Notes: generated from the letters alone by a model not told the origin. A stretch of DNA of 64,000 nt from Aphanomyces cochlioides (GCA_019828595.1 JAHQRK010000001.1:3844001-3908000); one strand, 5' to 3'; shown: positions 1 through 10,889, counted from the first letter of the stretch. Numbers and translations: made by a program.

Positions 1-1129
1 TAAAGGCGTACAACAAGCAAGCCATTGTCCAAAAGAACCAGGCTCAATACATCCACACAGAAAAGGCTGCTCTGCAAGCTTGCTCGGATCACCCATACAT
101 TGTGAGCTTGTATTACGCTTTCCAATCTCAAGACCGTCTTTTCTTGGTCATGGAATACTGCGGTGGTGGCGATTTGTTGTCAACTCTGACACGTCGCAAA
201 GCGTTTACTGAACCAGAAGCTGCCTTCTACATCGGCCAAATTGTCTTGGCTTTGTCGCATTTGCACTCCAAGGTATTTTATTTCTTCGCCTGAATTCGGG
301 CCCATTAAGCATTCGTAGGGTATTGTCTTCCGTGACTTGAAGCCTGAAAACGTCGTCATGGATTTGGATGGCAATGCACTTTTGACAGATTTTGGTATCT
401 CCAAGGAAGGTGTTGCAGACCATTCATCGGCAAACACATTCTGCGGCTCTCCGATGTACTTGGCCCCTGAAATGTTGTCTCGATCAGGGTATGTCCTCTC
501 CTCATGCTGTTGTGATGACCAGCTTGTTTAGACACGGTTTCCCATTGGATTGGTACTCTGTGGGTGCTCTGTTGTTTGAACTACTCACGGGTTTGCCTCC
601 GTACTACACGAACGACAAGAAACAGCTTTTCCACAACATTTTGCGTGGCAATTTGACCATTCCAGAATACATTTCTCCTCAAGCCCGCGATCTCATCCAA
701 CGATTGCTCTGCAAAGACCCGAACCAACGTTTGGGAAGTGGCCCTCGAGGAGACAAAGAAATCATGGAACATCCTTTCTTTGCATCTATCGATTGGGGCA
801 AGTTGTACCGAAAAGAAATTCCCGCTCCGTTCAAGCCCAAGATCGACTCTCAAAATGGAAACGGCATGCCAGACACCTCGAACTTCCCTAATGCGTTTAC
901 GGACCAAGAAATCACAGAGATTGAAAAGGGCATGGTCCCGCCACCTCAAGTGAGCGGTGGAAGTCGCAGCAAGGACGAGAAGCGACTATTCAAAGATTTT
1001 GATTTCACGCCCGAAGTGAAACTCGACACGGAAGCTGCTTTGTTTGAAGCGCAACTTCTTCTGCACCAAAACAGCGCCAAGAACCTCAAGCCACCTCCGC
1101 TTGTCGAAAGTGACGAATATAGCATCTAA
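1..1129 (+). CDS. AGC-family protein kinase, 3' part (5' end outside window)
   Basis: Serine/threonine kinase, frame open from base 3. Three exons are joined across introns at 273-318 and 489-531. The spliced protein shows the HRD-type catalytic loop (FRDLKPEN), the DFG motif (LLTDFGIS), an activation segment reading [14 protein letters not shown], the kinase C-lobe and an AGC-type C-terminal tail with a hydrophobic motif (FKDFDF). An ATP-binding lysine probably lies at bases 3-5 (KAYNK); the glycine loop is upstream of the window. AGC kinases (Akt, S6K, PKA relatives) phosphorylate Ser/Thr in growth and nutrient signalling. Unusually, the segment reads [10 protein letters not shown] where most AGC kinases have CGTPEYLAPE. 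The specific subfamily is not settled. It ends about 90 bp from the convergent sulfate-activation gene. Confidence 0.9.
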
Positions 1130-1216
1130 ACTATGTAGAGTAGCGTCGATATGATGTACATACTTGCATACGTCGTGTGTCGTTAAGTACTTCTTCCTTT
1201 TGACAAAAAATATAAT

Positions 1217-4216
1217 TCACCCTTCTTTACTAAATCTATTCTGGCCGAGCCAAAAGCCTGGGTTTGCAATCGTGCCGTCCTTTAGTGCCTGCCATCGCTC
1301 ATGTGTCGTCTTGACGATGGCGAGTGCTTCGTCCGCGGTAGTCATGGTCTCCTGAGTTAACGTGTTCACGGCCTTTCCTTCCGGGATTTTGTAGTTCTTG
1401 AGCCAATCGACTAATCGATCAACGACATCGGGTTTGAATTTCTTCAAGTCGTCCACCGTTGAAATGGAAGATGTAAGGGGATCCTTGATGGACAACACAA
1501 CAATCTTGTGGTCGATTTCATCTTGATCGATGAGTTCGAGACTTCCGAGTACTTTGACTTGATTGATGGAACCGACGGGTAAATTCGCCGAGCCAATTTC
1601 AATCACGTCCAACGGATCATTATCTCCGCCACGACCAGCTGAATCTACCAAACTCGGGTCTTCCCACGTTTGTGGCAGCATCCCATAGTTGAAAAATGGG
1701 ACTCCATACATGTAATACCGGGTGCGATTTGATTTTGTCAAGTCTTGTTTGATCGGGTTGAATGGAGTTCTCTTGTTGACTTCCATCTTTTCCATGTGCC
1801 CCTTTTCAATTTCCACAACGAAATTCACAACCTTTTCATCCACATACAATGGAATATCATGCCATGGGGAAAACTTTTTCTTTGTCGTTGGATCCACAAA
1901 GCTGAGTTCAAAATCCAAAGTGCCGAGCTGGCCGACAGGAGCAATGTTTGGTTCATGGACGTTGGAGAAGTTTCGAAATGGTGTGGCATATGGAAGGTAT
2001 GTCGGATCGGCAATGTTTTGGTAATACTGAATCATGAGATCCCAGCCTGACTGGACCATGAATCCAGGCGGGACACAAGTTGGTTTGTCCTCCCATGTTG
2101 ATGGGATTTCATCGTCGCAGGGCTGCAAGCCTTCCTTGGCCATGTAACGCATCTTGGACCCAGAAATGGACAAAAAGTCCATTTTGTTGCGAGTAGGATC
2201 AATTGGCTTCATCTGATGGTCCATCTTGTCATAATAAACTTTGGGGAAGCTCAACAGATTCATTTGCTCCATTCCAGGGGCCAAGTGCAAGACATAGCGA
2301 CCATGATCTCCAGCATACATGTCGTCCTTTGTGTCTGAACGCTTGATGCCAGCAGGATCACGTCCCACAACAAAATAGCTCGCCCCGGCATTTTTACGGC
2401 TCTTGGCATGCCATTGTACTTCTCGAGGACCAGCGTAAACCATGGGCGATGGCCAGATTGACAAAACAGTCGATTTCGCATCGAGCATTCCATCTCGGAT
2501 GACAGCTTCATGTTGGTGAACTCGAACGTCCAGCGGCACGTCATCGTCCTTTGTCCAGCCGCCGAGAGGGCTGAGCCACAAGACGGGATTTTTAAAACCT
2601 TGATCCAATAGCCATTGACGCCCTTGGTTCATCAGGTAAGCATGGCCCGCATGCGTTGGGTTTCGAGTTTGAAAGGCCAAAACAGCATCAGCGCCCATGG
2701 CTTCAAATGTGTCACGCAATTCTGCTGGAGTCTTCCTATACTTGTCCAATCCATCATTGTACTGCACACGACGCAAGAGCTGAATTTCACCACCAAGGAG
2801 GAAATCACCCGATTTCTCAATATTTTCAATGTAAGGATGACCCTTGTCCATGGCACCAAAGGTTCGAGTAATGCGCTCTTCCTTACGGTGATCGAACACT
2901 TCAGGGTCACTTAGCAACGCAACTTCTTCGCCAGTGCGGCTCACCAAAACAACATATCGCGATTTCGAACTTTCGATTTGGGTCTTGGCGGCTTTGGTGA
3001 CAGGCAAAACAATCGGAATGGGCATGTTCACACGTGTGCCACGACCAACATCAGACGTAGAATACTCCGAAAAGTTCGTGGCAGTGTGGGGATTGAGGCT
3101 GCCGGCAGTCAAATTGTCAGAATCAAATACCACAGAGCTAAAATGTAGGCATTGCAAGTAAGCTCCTTCGCGCATGAAACCCCGTAGAGGAGAAGCCCAT
3201 CCTTCACCAATAACTTGGACCCAATGCAGGTCCTCGTTGCGCAATAGAACGCGAGCCATGTCTGGTGTTGGCTGTGCAGTGGGTGCTGGGAGATTTGGAT
3301 AGATCGCATTGAATTGAGCTGCAGCATTACCACCGTCAGCCATCGCCACACCAGGATATCCATTGGGAAGAGCGTCAACTCCAGTGAGAAGGCCCTTCTT
3401 CTGGATGAACTTGTACAAAGCATCCACTTCAGACTGCAGCGTCATGTTGGGTGTGAAAAGCGTCATGTCGGCCTTCAGTGGGGCTTCATAAGGAGCAGAG
3501 ACGCCAGTAAACTGCTTGATTTCGCCATTCACAGCCTTCTTGTAGAGACCTTTGATGTCGCGCGCCATGACTACGCTCAACGGAGTGTCGACGAAAACTT
3601 CGTAGAATGGAATGTTCATCTTTTCATGCAGTTCACGGACTTCATCGCGATGAGCGCGGTAGGGTGATACGAGGCCGACTATCGTAATCGTGCCAGATTG
3701 GGCAAAGAGCGCAGCCATTTCGCCCACACGACGAACGCTTTCATGGCGATCTGCAGCTGAAAAGCTAAGATCGCGATTCAGACCAATTCGAACATTGTCG
3801 CCATCAAGGCGGTACACTTGAATTCTGTCACGTAGCAAAGTAGCCTCCAGTGCGCGTCCAATCGTGCTTTTTCCACTTCCGGACAAGCCAGTCATCCAAA
3901 TCGTGGCGCCTTTTTGCCCGATAGCGGCAAATCGATCGCGTTCTGACATGAGAGACTCGTCATAGAACACGTTGCGCTTCATATTCAATTTCTCCGTGCG
4001 TTGGAGGCCGCAAAAACCTTCATCTGGTTGAGATCCTGACAAAGCAATGGCCACGAGAGCAATATATGGCGCGACGAGGAAAGCCCACCAAATGATATTC
4101 TTCCAGGAGGGACCGTCGCTTCGAACTTGCGGTGTCGTGCTCACTTCCATCGGCTCCAAGCTCTTCTCGTCTTCATCCGTCAAGTTGACGGACGTGTACT
4201 GCACTTCCTTCCCCAT
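1217..4216 (-). CDS. Trifunctional sulfate activation protein: APS kinase-ATP sulfurylase-inorganic pyrophosphatase
   Basis: Single-exon protein of 999 residues when started at the ATG at 4216; an upstream in-frame ATG at 4369 would run the reading frame through the ATCCGGAT promoter motif and is disfavoured. Order: an acidic N-terminus, one predicted membrane segment (about residues 40-61), an APS kinase domain with P-loop GLSGSGKST near residue 110, an ATP sulfurylase domain with the nucleotide-binding HxGH motif in QTRNPTHAGH, and a C-terminal soluble pyrophosphatase domain with signature DNDPLDVIEIG. ATP sulfurylase makes APS and pyrophosphate from sulfate and ATP, the kinase makes PAPS, and the pyrophosphatase pulls the reaction forward. 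Fusions of these three activities are known in stramenopiles. The membrane segment suggests tethering to an organelle or secretory membrane (inference). Confidence 0.93.
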   Translation of the reverse strand: MGKEVQYTSVNLTDEDEKSLEPMEVSTTPQVRSDGPSWKNIIWWAFLVAPYIALVAIALSGSQPDEGFCGLQRTEKLNMKRNVFYDESLMSERDRFAAIGQKGATIWMTGLSGSGKSTIGRALEATLLRDRIQVYRLDGDNVRIGLNRDLSFSAADRHESVRRVGEMAALFAQSGTITIVGLVSPYRAHRDEVRELHEKMNIPFYEVFVDTPLSVVMARDIKGLYKKAVNGEIKQFTGVSAPYEAPLKADMTLFTPNMTLQSEVDALYKFIQKKGLLTGVDALPNGYPGVAMADGGNAAAQFNAIYPNLPAPTAQPTPDMARVLLRNEDLHWVQVIGEGWASPLRGFMREGAYLQCLHFSSVVFDSDNLTAGSLNPHTATNFSEYSTSDVGRGTRVNMPIPIVLPVTKAAKTQIESSKSRYVVLVSRTGEEVALLSDPEVFDHRKEERITRTFGAMDKGHPYIENIEKSGDFLLGGEIQLLRRVQYNDGLDKYRKTPAELRDTFEAMGADAVLAFQTRNPTHAGHAYLMNQGRQWLLDQGFKNPVLWLSPLGGWTKDDDVPLDVRVHQHEAVIRDGMLDAKSTVLSIWPSPMVYAGPREVQWHAKSRKNAGASYFVVGRDPAGIKRSDTKDDMYAGDHGRYVLHLAPGMEQMNLLSFPKVYYDKMDHQMKPIDPTRNKMDFLSISGSKMRYMAKEGLQPCDDEIPSTWEDKPTCVPPGFMVQSGWDLMIQYYQNIADPTYLPYATPFRNFSNVHEPNIAPVGQLGTLDFELSFVDPTTKKKFSPWHDIPLYVDEKVVNFVVEIEKGHMEKMEVNKRTPFNPIKQDLTKSNRTRYYMYGVPFFNYGMLPQTWEDPSLVDSAGRGGDNDPLDVIEIGSANLPVGSINQVKVLGSLELIDQDEIDHKIVVLSIKDPLTSSISTVDDLKKFKPDVVDRLVDWLKNYKIPEGKAVNTLTQETMTTADEALAIVKTTHERWQALKDGTIANPGFWLGQNRFSKEG

Positions 4217-4288
4217 CCCGAAGCAACTTGTCGACTGGAAGCTTGGAGATGCGTTCCTTTTTATCGCCAATGAGAAAATGTACTCATT

Positions 4289-4307
4289 ATCCGGATACTT
4301 TATCCGG
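4289..4307. promoter_or_regulatory. ATCCGGAT element with adjacent TATCCGG
   Basis: Exact palindrome ATCCGGAT at 4289-4296, followed by a partial copy TATCCGG at 4301-4307. It lies about 73-90 bp upstream of the ATG of the sulfate-activation gene. This is one of the recurring upstream elements in the window; a transcription-factor site is inferred. Confidence 0.6.
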
Positions 4308-4474
4308 CAGAACAATCCAAATTGTTCCATGTTCGAAAAATGAAGTCCTCGATGGTCCGTCCGAACCAAGCGAGCGCGCCATTTCTCGGGCTCATGTCTG
4401 AATGACGGCAGGGTTGTAAGATAGAGCGATGGGAAATGACGATTGTCAACGTGCCGCTTGGTGTAGGATGCTTC

Positions 4475-4517
4475 AAGGCTGTCTGAGGAACATCGACAAC
4501 ACCAATCAGACAGCCTT
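4475..4517. repeat. Perfect 12-bp inverted repeat with 19-bp loop
   Basis: AAGGCTGTCTGA at 4475-4486 is the exact reverse complement of TCAGACAGCCTT at 4506-4517. The two arms could form a hairpin in DNA or RNA. No gene was identified over it. It could be an RNA element, a protein-binding site or a small mobile-element footprint. Confidence 0.6.
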
Positions 4518-4944
4518 GAGGAACAATCATTTCTTCAGATACCAGGATGTGCCCGACCAGGGCTCAACACGAAATGCAAGTTCGCATGTGTCTTCGCATT
4601 ATGGAGAACTTGATTTTGAAATCTATTGTACAAAGCGATAGACGCAGTCTTGAGGGCCAGGATGAGGACGAGTTTGGAGATGTCATCAACCATGAATAAC
4701 CATCAAATCCTCCACAAGTCTAGAGTCGCCAAGCGTGGCGCGTTTGTTGTAGAATCGACAAGCATTCAACTTTCGCCACACTCTTCCCGTATTGGGGCAT
4801 TCCTGTCAAGAAAGGCAACGGAGAGATGTGTCAGAGTGGTTGAGCGGATAACTGGGTTGGTCTTAACGAGGGGTATAAAGATCGTATTAAAGTCATTCAC
4901 AGAACAGTCTGCTGCACGGTGGATCCATCGTGATGCTCTCTATG

Positions 4945-6100
4945 TTAAATCAGCACCTTTTCTGTCCAGTCTAGGTCTATCTCCATGTATGGATATCCTC
5001 CTCTTGCTTGCTGGGCGCTAGATCGCTCGCGTTTCATCACGCCTTCGACGTCCATTTGTCGCATTCCAAATGTATACGACCCATTGACATCCACCGCGTC
5101 GTCTTCATTGGGCGGCATGACACCCAGTCCCAAGGAACCCAGCTCATCCATTCTACAATTAGGGGTCACGTCAGTATGCATGCTCCATCATGCATACTGG
5201 TTTTGTAGCGATCGCCACTGTATTTGAGATTCCATGCTGTGACTTCCCGAGTGCCACGGGTCGGAGGAATGGTGGCTAGAGCTGTGGTGAGATGGATATA
5301 CGATTCCTTGCAATCTTACCTGTACTGTGATGAGTGCATCCACGCCTCAGGTTTCGGCGAAATCCCGCCGACACCAGATTCAACTAAAGACCTGTGCGCA
5401 GGAGGTGAGACAACAATAATTCGATCGTCAGACCGAATTCGATCATGCGCTTCAGGCCTCGGAGTCATTTGCTCTTCTGTGTCCTCCTGCCATCAAATGA
5501 GTAAATCGCACGACTCCAGTCGAGCCGTACATCAAATACTGCGTCAACCCTGCCCGACATTTTGTTATTGCGTCGCATCTCCCGCCTCTGCTTGGCAAAC
5601 CTACGGCAATACGTCAACCTTGATCGCTTAATGCATACTGTGCGTACCAGCGATTTTTGATGGCATTGTCGGTACGCCCATGAAACAGCTTGGCAATCTT
5701 GCTCCACTGGTTTCCATGTTCAGCGTGTGCTGCTTCAAGTAGCTCCTCTTCTTCATGTGTCCACGGTCCCTTTTTAATCGATGCATCTACAGATCTATGT
5801 CTAGCCACAACGAATGCCTGATCACGGCGTACCCAGGTGATTGTGCCAGCGTTCTCGACACTGTTTTCCCGTTCGCATGACACCACTTGTGCTTTCGTCA
5901 TTGAGAACTTTGGCGAGCTTGGACCAATGTTTGCATCCAAGCCGCGCGACCAAGGTGATAATCAACTGGTCTTCATCTGGACTCCACGCCTTCTTGCCGC
6001 CTTTTTCCCTCGACAACGAGTACTTCTCATCGTAGATCTCGCCCATCGTGTTGCAGTGCATGCTATACAGACAATTTAGATGAGAAATCGATCCATCCAA
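4945..6100 (-). CDS. R2R3-type MYB transcription factor
   Basis: Five exons: 6100-5833, 5786-5648, 5600-5540, 5486-5320 and 5152-4945, giving about 280 residues. Two MYB repeats are clear. The first begins KAWSPDEDQL and ends CRERWHNHL; the second begins KGPWTHEEEELL and ends AIKNRWFAKQRREMRR. The first intron falls between the repeats, so that WHNHL joins DASIKKGPW, the expected linker. R2R3 MYBs bind DNA in the nucleus and regulate transcription. The C-terminal exons encode a Pro/Ser/acidic tail without a recognised domain. The last intron (5153-5319) is 167 bp, much longer than the others, so a small exon may be missing there. The start could be internal (the MGEIYDEK methionine). Confidence 0.85.
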
Positions 6101-6352
6101 CCTCGCCAGGGTGTATCGACGGCGTCTCGTCGGCTTGAGTAGTGAAGAAACGCGATCTGGAATTTAACAGTCGCGATCCTTTGAAATATTTTTAGCCAAT
6201 CATGAGGCAGTATGAGGAGATATCAACAGTTGTATTGTGAATCGCTTCACTGTATAACGCATACAATTTTCAAGTCTAATCATACATTTGTACTTTCAAT
6301 GTATGTACGTGAGATCTCAGTCCAAAAACTGTACAAGATAATATATTAAAAT

Positions 6353-8061
6353 ATGGGGGATATCGCCGACATTCTCGGCCTAAGCGGCGGTGGAGCTGCG
6401 GCCGGCAACGGAACACCTCCAGCCAAGCCGAAGAAAGAAGACAAGCAAAAGCCGAAAGCAAAGATCAACAGAGAAGTTTTGCTACTCCAAGAAAATATCA
6501 ATGCTGGTGGACTCGCTATGGGCCTCGGTGGCCGATCGCACGTGTCGGTCATGCCGAGCAGCCAACTGCCCATGAAGAAATCGCTATTGCAACAACGACC
6601 TGCATTGCGCAATAAATGGTATACCTAACTCTGCTGATGGAAAATCACTGAGTGATTCTCTAGGGTACGCCGCGAGTTTACAAACGCAGCACGAAATGAC
6701 GGACTGGTACTGACACATTGGGTCAAATCCTCGCTCCCAGAAGGACTTGAATACCCTTTTGCACGATTCAACGTGACTTGCGAAGTGTCAGCTTGCTGCA
6801 CAAAAGACGAATACGAGAAAGATCTCTTGACGCATCAAGATCCATTGATTCCAACACCATGGAACTTTGACGATACTGTGTTTCTGTGGGATTTGTGCAA
6901 GCGATATGAGCTGCGATGGATCGTGATTGCGGATCGATTCAATAGCCAAGTTCCGTCAAAGCAGTCTCGCTCCATTGAAGATATCAAATACTGGTACTAT
7001 GAAGTTACAAGGCTGTTGTCAGAGCGACGAAATGCAAAAACAGAGGAGACTGCTCCAGTCGTCCCAGAGGCAACCACTGCGACAGCAACAACATCTTCCA
7101 CTGAGACACCAACGACGGAAGAAGCTGCAGTTGAGCCTACAGTGGAGGCAACAAAGGTTTCACCAGATGTATCACAACCTCCAAGCTTCCGCTACCATAT
7201 TGCATACGAGAAGCAACGCAAAGCACAGTTGGAACTTCAGTTCAATCGCTCCAATGCTGAGGAATCGGCAATCAAGAAACTGCAGGAAGAGTTGCGAAAT
7301 GTCGAGCAGCAAATCAAGAAGGCTGTGCTGCGAGTCGACATGAAGAAGAAAAAGGTACGTCGATCAATGCTTCGCTGTGGGAAAGTCTCATGGCCTCAAA
7401 GGAATTGGCAGAAGCACGGCATCAATTCACACGTGAAGTTCCCACAGGCGTTTACTTTCGAAGTACATCTCAAGCTCTTCCTACACAAAAAATGGGTCTC
7501 AGTGCCAAACTTTCCAAGAAACTCTCGCTCATGCTCGACGAAGTACGTAGCCTCAAGATTGTTTCTTGAACTCATACCTCGTTCAGTTTGGCATTCCTGC
7601 ACGACCCATGCCGACCAAAGCAGTATGCGAAGGTTTTGATAAAGTTCGTCAAGACATTCTATCACTCCTTGCACTGCGGAAGACACTCACATCCAAAGTC
7701 AACGAAGTTCACGCGCTGACCGACAAATACAGCCAGGCAACAGGTACACATCATAGCCTCCGTTGAAAAGTTTCTCTGACACATTGACTACAGGAGTGTC
7801 ATATACTCCCCGTGCAAAGCATCAGCCATTGGATCCACCCATTGGAGGTGGAGTGAGCGAGGCAACGCCTTCAGCAACACCTCTTGCATTGACGCCAGCA
7901 ACAGGCTCGTCCAAAGTTTCGGTAAGCTTTTCAACGATGCAGAGGATATGTATCCATATCGATGCGATGGTTAGCAAAAAGGCGGATCTAGCATCAAACG
8001 CAAGATTGGCGGCGCGGCAGCAGCAGCGGCGTCCGGGAAGCGTCCCAAGAAAGTCGCTTAA
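6353..8061 (+). CDS. DMAP1/SWC4-like subunit of NuA4/SWR1 chromatin complexes
   Basis: Six exons (6353-6618, 6664-7354, 7402-7542, 7587-7743, 7794-7921, 7975-8061) give about 489 residues, close to the usual DMAP1 size. The N-terminus reads MGDIADILGL, typical of the family, followed by INREVLLLQEN, the SANT-like region (WNFDDTVFLWDLCKRYELRW with KYWYYEVTRLL), a Thr/Ala-rich linker, a long coiled coil and a conserved C-terminal part (FGIPARPMPTK). The family bridges histone H4/H2A acetyltransferase and H2A.Z-loading complexes in the nucleus. The last exon ends in a basic KRPKKVA tail that may be a nuclear localisation signal. The 7355-7401 intron boundary is the least certain. It converges on the poly(A)-binding protein gene with about 100 bp between. 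Confidence 0.88.
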
Positions 8062-8165
8062 TCGACTCATGGAGTTCTTTTTGCTCTGACAGTGCGCTCT
8101 TATCTTTTTTCACTTTTTTTTTCATTTTGTTATTCTTTTTTCAGCGCATTTCGAGCTCTTTTTTC

Positions 8166-8855
8166 TTAATAGCCATAGGGATGGTAGCCAGGACCGCCCA
8201 TACCACGGCCACGGCCACGTCCACGACCGCCACGACCGCGGGGAGGATATCCCCCTCGTCCGGCACCACGGCCACCGCGGTATCCCCCGCGGCCGCCCCT
8301 GCCACCACGACTGGCATAGTTGAACCCGCGTTCGTTGACACGCTTGGGCGTAACTTTGAGTTGGCGTCCTCGAAAGGTCGTGTCGTTGAGGAGGAGAGCA
8401 CTCTCGACGGCATCGTGGTTTGCAAATTCAATGTAGGCGTAGCCTTTGGGTTGGCCCGTGAATTTGTCGCAGAGAATCGTGACACGATTGATCGTGCCGC
8501 AGCTCTGGAAGAGCGCTTGGAGTTCTTCTGGAGTGGATTCGTAGTCGACTTGGCCAATGTAAATAGAGTTTTCGTCGATGACCATTTGCTGCGCAGCGGT
8601 AGGGGTCGCAGCTGGAGCGAGCTCCTTGGGAATTTGTGCTTGGACGTGGCTGTGCATTTGGTTAAGTTTCTGTGCTTCCTCTTCCATTTCAAGCACACGA
8701 CGCTTCATGTCTTCAATTTCTTGATCGACTTCTTGCTCTCCGCCGTTGTCAATGGCATCGGTTTGCATTTGTTCTACGTCTTGGTCGGCGGCGTCCATCG
8801 GCTTCGAGGGTGGTTTTGAACTCTGGGGGGGAGTGGTTGTCGTTAATGGCTCCAA
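8166..8855 (-). CDS. Nuclear poly(A)-binding protein (PABPN1/PABP2-like)
   Basis: Single exon, 229 residues. An acidic N-terminus is followed by a short coiled coil (EIEDMKRRVLEMEEEAQKL), one RRM with RNP2 SIYIGQVDY and RNP1 KGYAYIEF, and an Arg/Gly-rich C-terminal tail. This domain order, with a helical segment before a single RRM and an RGG tail, is that of PABPN1, which binds nascent poly(A) tails in the nucleus and controls their length. The RGG tail is a likely arginine methylation region. The 5' flank abuts the left end of the transposon at 8900, only 45 bp upstream of its ATG, so the element has inserted in its promoter or 5' UTR. Confidence 0.93.
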   Translation of the reverse strand: MEPLTTTTPPQSSKPPSKPMDAADQDVEQMQTDAIDNGGEQEVDQEIEDMKRRVLEMEEEAQKLNQMHSHVQAQIPKELAPAATPTAAQQMVIDENSIYIGQVDYESTPEELQALFQSCGTINRVTILCDKFTGQPKGYAYIEFANHDAVESALLLNDTTFRGRQLKVTPKRVNERGFNYASRGGRGGRGGYRGGRGAGRGGYPPRGRGGRGRGRGRGMGGPGYHPYGY

Positions 8856-8899
8856 TGCAAATTTACAAAAAATCCAAATTAATTCTAAAAATTAGATTA

Positions 8900-8920
8900 T
8901 TGATCTGGCCAAAAGTTATC
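8900..8920 (+). repeat. Left terminal inverted repeat of the transposon
   Basis: TTGATCTGGCCAAAAGTTAT and the next base (8900-8920) pair with 10869-10889, with a single mismatch over 21 bp. Preceded by TA. Confidence 0.85.
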
Positions 8921-9024
8921 GTGGACGGCAATTTGTATTTTTATTCATCATCACATACTTACACCAAAATAAACCATTCATGGATATAAAATAACACGAT
9001 TGAGCGTCTGAATCTTACGCTTTG

Positions 9025-10547
9025 ATGGACCCCAGGCACTCTCAAATCCGACAAGAAATGGCCGAGATACCCAAGGCGAAACATCGGCTTTCCCAGGCCG
9101 AGAAGATGATGGTTGTGCGCGTCCACGCGTATTTTATCAATGAAGCAGCCGAACAAACAGCGCAAAAGAAAAAGCGAGTGCTGAGCTTGGTAGCACAAGC
9201 TTGTGGCATTTCAGAGAGCACTGTGTCAGTCATCGTCGCTTCCTACAATCGATGCGGCGACCCAACTCAATTCATGTCAGAAACTCTGCAACAAAATACA
9301 TCATCAAAACGTGAATCCAAATACACAGATTCAATAGTCACTGTGCTTCGCGAGCTTGTTTACACACGCAACAAAGCTGTCCAACCGATAACCGCCAAGC
9401 TTTTGGCACTTGATCTGAGAGAGAAGTAAGGAAATCATTCAATATGCGTGTTTTAAGTTTCATAGGGCAGGACTCTTTATACCGGACCGGTCACTGCGAC
9501 GGATCCTTACAAACAATGGATTCTATTTTGGCCGAGGCAAAAAGTGACAATACTGCGCTGAGTCCACAGCAAATCTTGCATTTCGTGCTGTCTACTTACG
9601 TACGAAACTGGCCAATTTGACAAGGAAGAACCTGCCTGCCAAGCCTGAAATTTTTCTAGAGGAGTCATACTGCAATCTGCATCATGTTTCGCAATTGGCA
9701 TGGAACGATAGCACGGTTGACGGTGGTGTGCAGTATGAAAAAAGCGGCAAGGGTCCACGTGTATGCATGGTGGGAGCTGGCGTTGTATGGTCACAACATG
9801 ATCGCGTGTCAGCTGAGTGGATCACTGGCTCATTTTTATGCTGGAATTCTATGAAATCATAGCGAAAAAGTTGCGACAACGACGATGACGACGATTACCA
9901 TGGCAACTTCAACGCCGCGATCGTCGAGTCGTGGTTTGAGATGATGTGCGCTGTCGCGCAGCGTGAACACGGTTCATGCTTGACACATATGGACTGTGCT
10001 TCCTACCATAATCGTCAAGTGAATCATGCTCCTACGGCGGCGTTCCGAAAGGCCTCAATCGTGGAATGCCTGAATGACAATAGAATACCCTTCGATCACT
10101 TGTCCACAAAAGCGGAGCTGCTGCAACTTGCTCGTTTGCACCGACCCAAAGCTGTTTATCGTACGACCCAGATTGCTATGGAGTTTGGTCATATTGTGCG
10201 ATGGACACCGCCTTACCACCCAGAACTCAATCCAATCGAGCTTGTCTGGGCAAACATCCAGCGTCGTGTAGCAATGGACCCTGCTTCAAACATGCGGGAC
10301 TTGGAGTCGAAGGCAAGCTTGTGTCTAAACGTTCATGACTTCATTGTAGGTTCGATCATTTCACCTCCTTGTCGATGGAGATCAATGGTATCGATATTGG
10401 CAGCATAGCCAAAAGTTCGAATTCAAGTATGCGGCGATGATGGACGAGGAAGTTGATGACTCCTTGGAGATGCTTGAGCCAGAGGAAGGCGTCATGGACT
10501 GCTCGGCATCAGACAGTGCATCATGTGACGACTTCGTTTTGTTATAA
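9025..10547 (+). pseudogene. Degenerate DDE-superfamily transposase
   Basis: N-terminal helix-turn-helix region (SQAEKMMVV; ACGISESTVSVIV) is followed by a possible 41-bp intron near 9426-9466, then DDE core blocks: LEESYCNLHH, DYHGNFN, MDCASYHN and HPELNPIELVW. The C-terminus is acidic and ends at 10547. Lesions seen: a frame change near 9545, an in-frame TAG at 9860-9862 inside an otherwise continuous frame, and Glu in LEES where related transposases have the first catalytic Asp. The frame of the acidic tail is restored if 10313-10349 is a GC-AG intron; otherwise this is another frameshift. Transposases of this type cut and paste the element between its inverted repeats. Confidence 0.75.
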
Positions 10548-10868
10548 AATATTAGTTCCCATTCATACAATTTGCAAGTGATTTAATTGGAAACAAACAA
10601 ATCGTAATAATAATAAAATAAAAGAATGCACACGAAATATAAAAGATTAAAAAACGGAAAACGACAATTATATTTTTAACCCTACCCCAGATAGCGTGTG
10701 TCCAAATCGATGCCGCCGCTCATTGTGCACGTATCTCCGTGGATATTCGTCGCTTCGAGTTTTGCCCAGAAATAGATGTGCCAGAATATTTGTTGACAAC
10801 ACGATGGTGCCTGGGGTATGCACTGGCATCTTCATTTAATCAATGAAAATGGTCTTCATTTGGTGCAT

Positions 10869-10889
10869 GATAACTTTTGTCCAGATCAA
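10869..10889 (-). repeat. Right terminal inverted repeat of the transposon
   Basis: GATAACTTTTGTCCAGATCA and the next base, followed by TA. Reverse complement of the left terminal repeat with one mismatch. Confidence 0.85.

Larger units (their letters stand above)
4217..4944. other. Intergenic, no confident gene
   Basis: Between the start of the sulfate-activation gene and the 3' end of the MYB gene, both on the minus strand. It contains the ATCCGGAT element at 4289 and a perfect 12-bp inverted repeat at 4475-4517. Open frames here have no recognisable domains and no codon pattern like the neighbours. A tRNA D-arm-like stretch near 4828 lacks a T-arm and is not called. Confidence 0.6.

Noticed and set aside
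4826..4905. tRNA-like stretch (TGTCAGAGTGGTTGAGCGG)
   Set aside because: It resembles the D-arm/A-box of a Ser or Leu tRNA but no acceptor pairing, anticodon stem or T-arm (GGTTCGANTCC) follows; at most a tRNA-derived fragment.
8127..8819. Plus-strand 230-codon frame over the poly(A)-binding protein
   Set aside because: Shadow of the RGG-rich minus-strand gene; repetitive GC-rich codons keep the other strand open.
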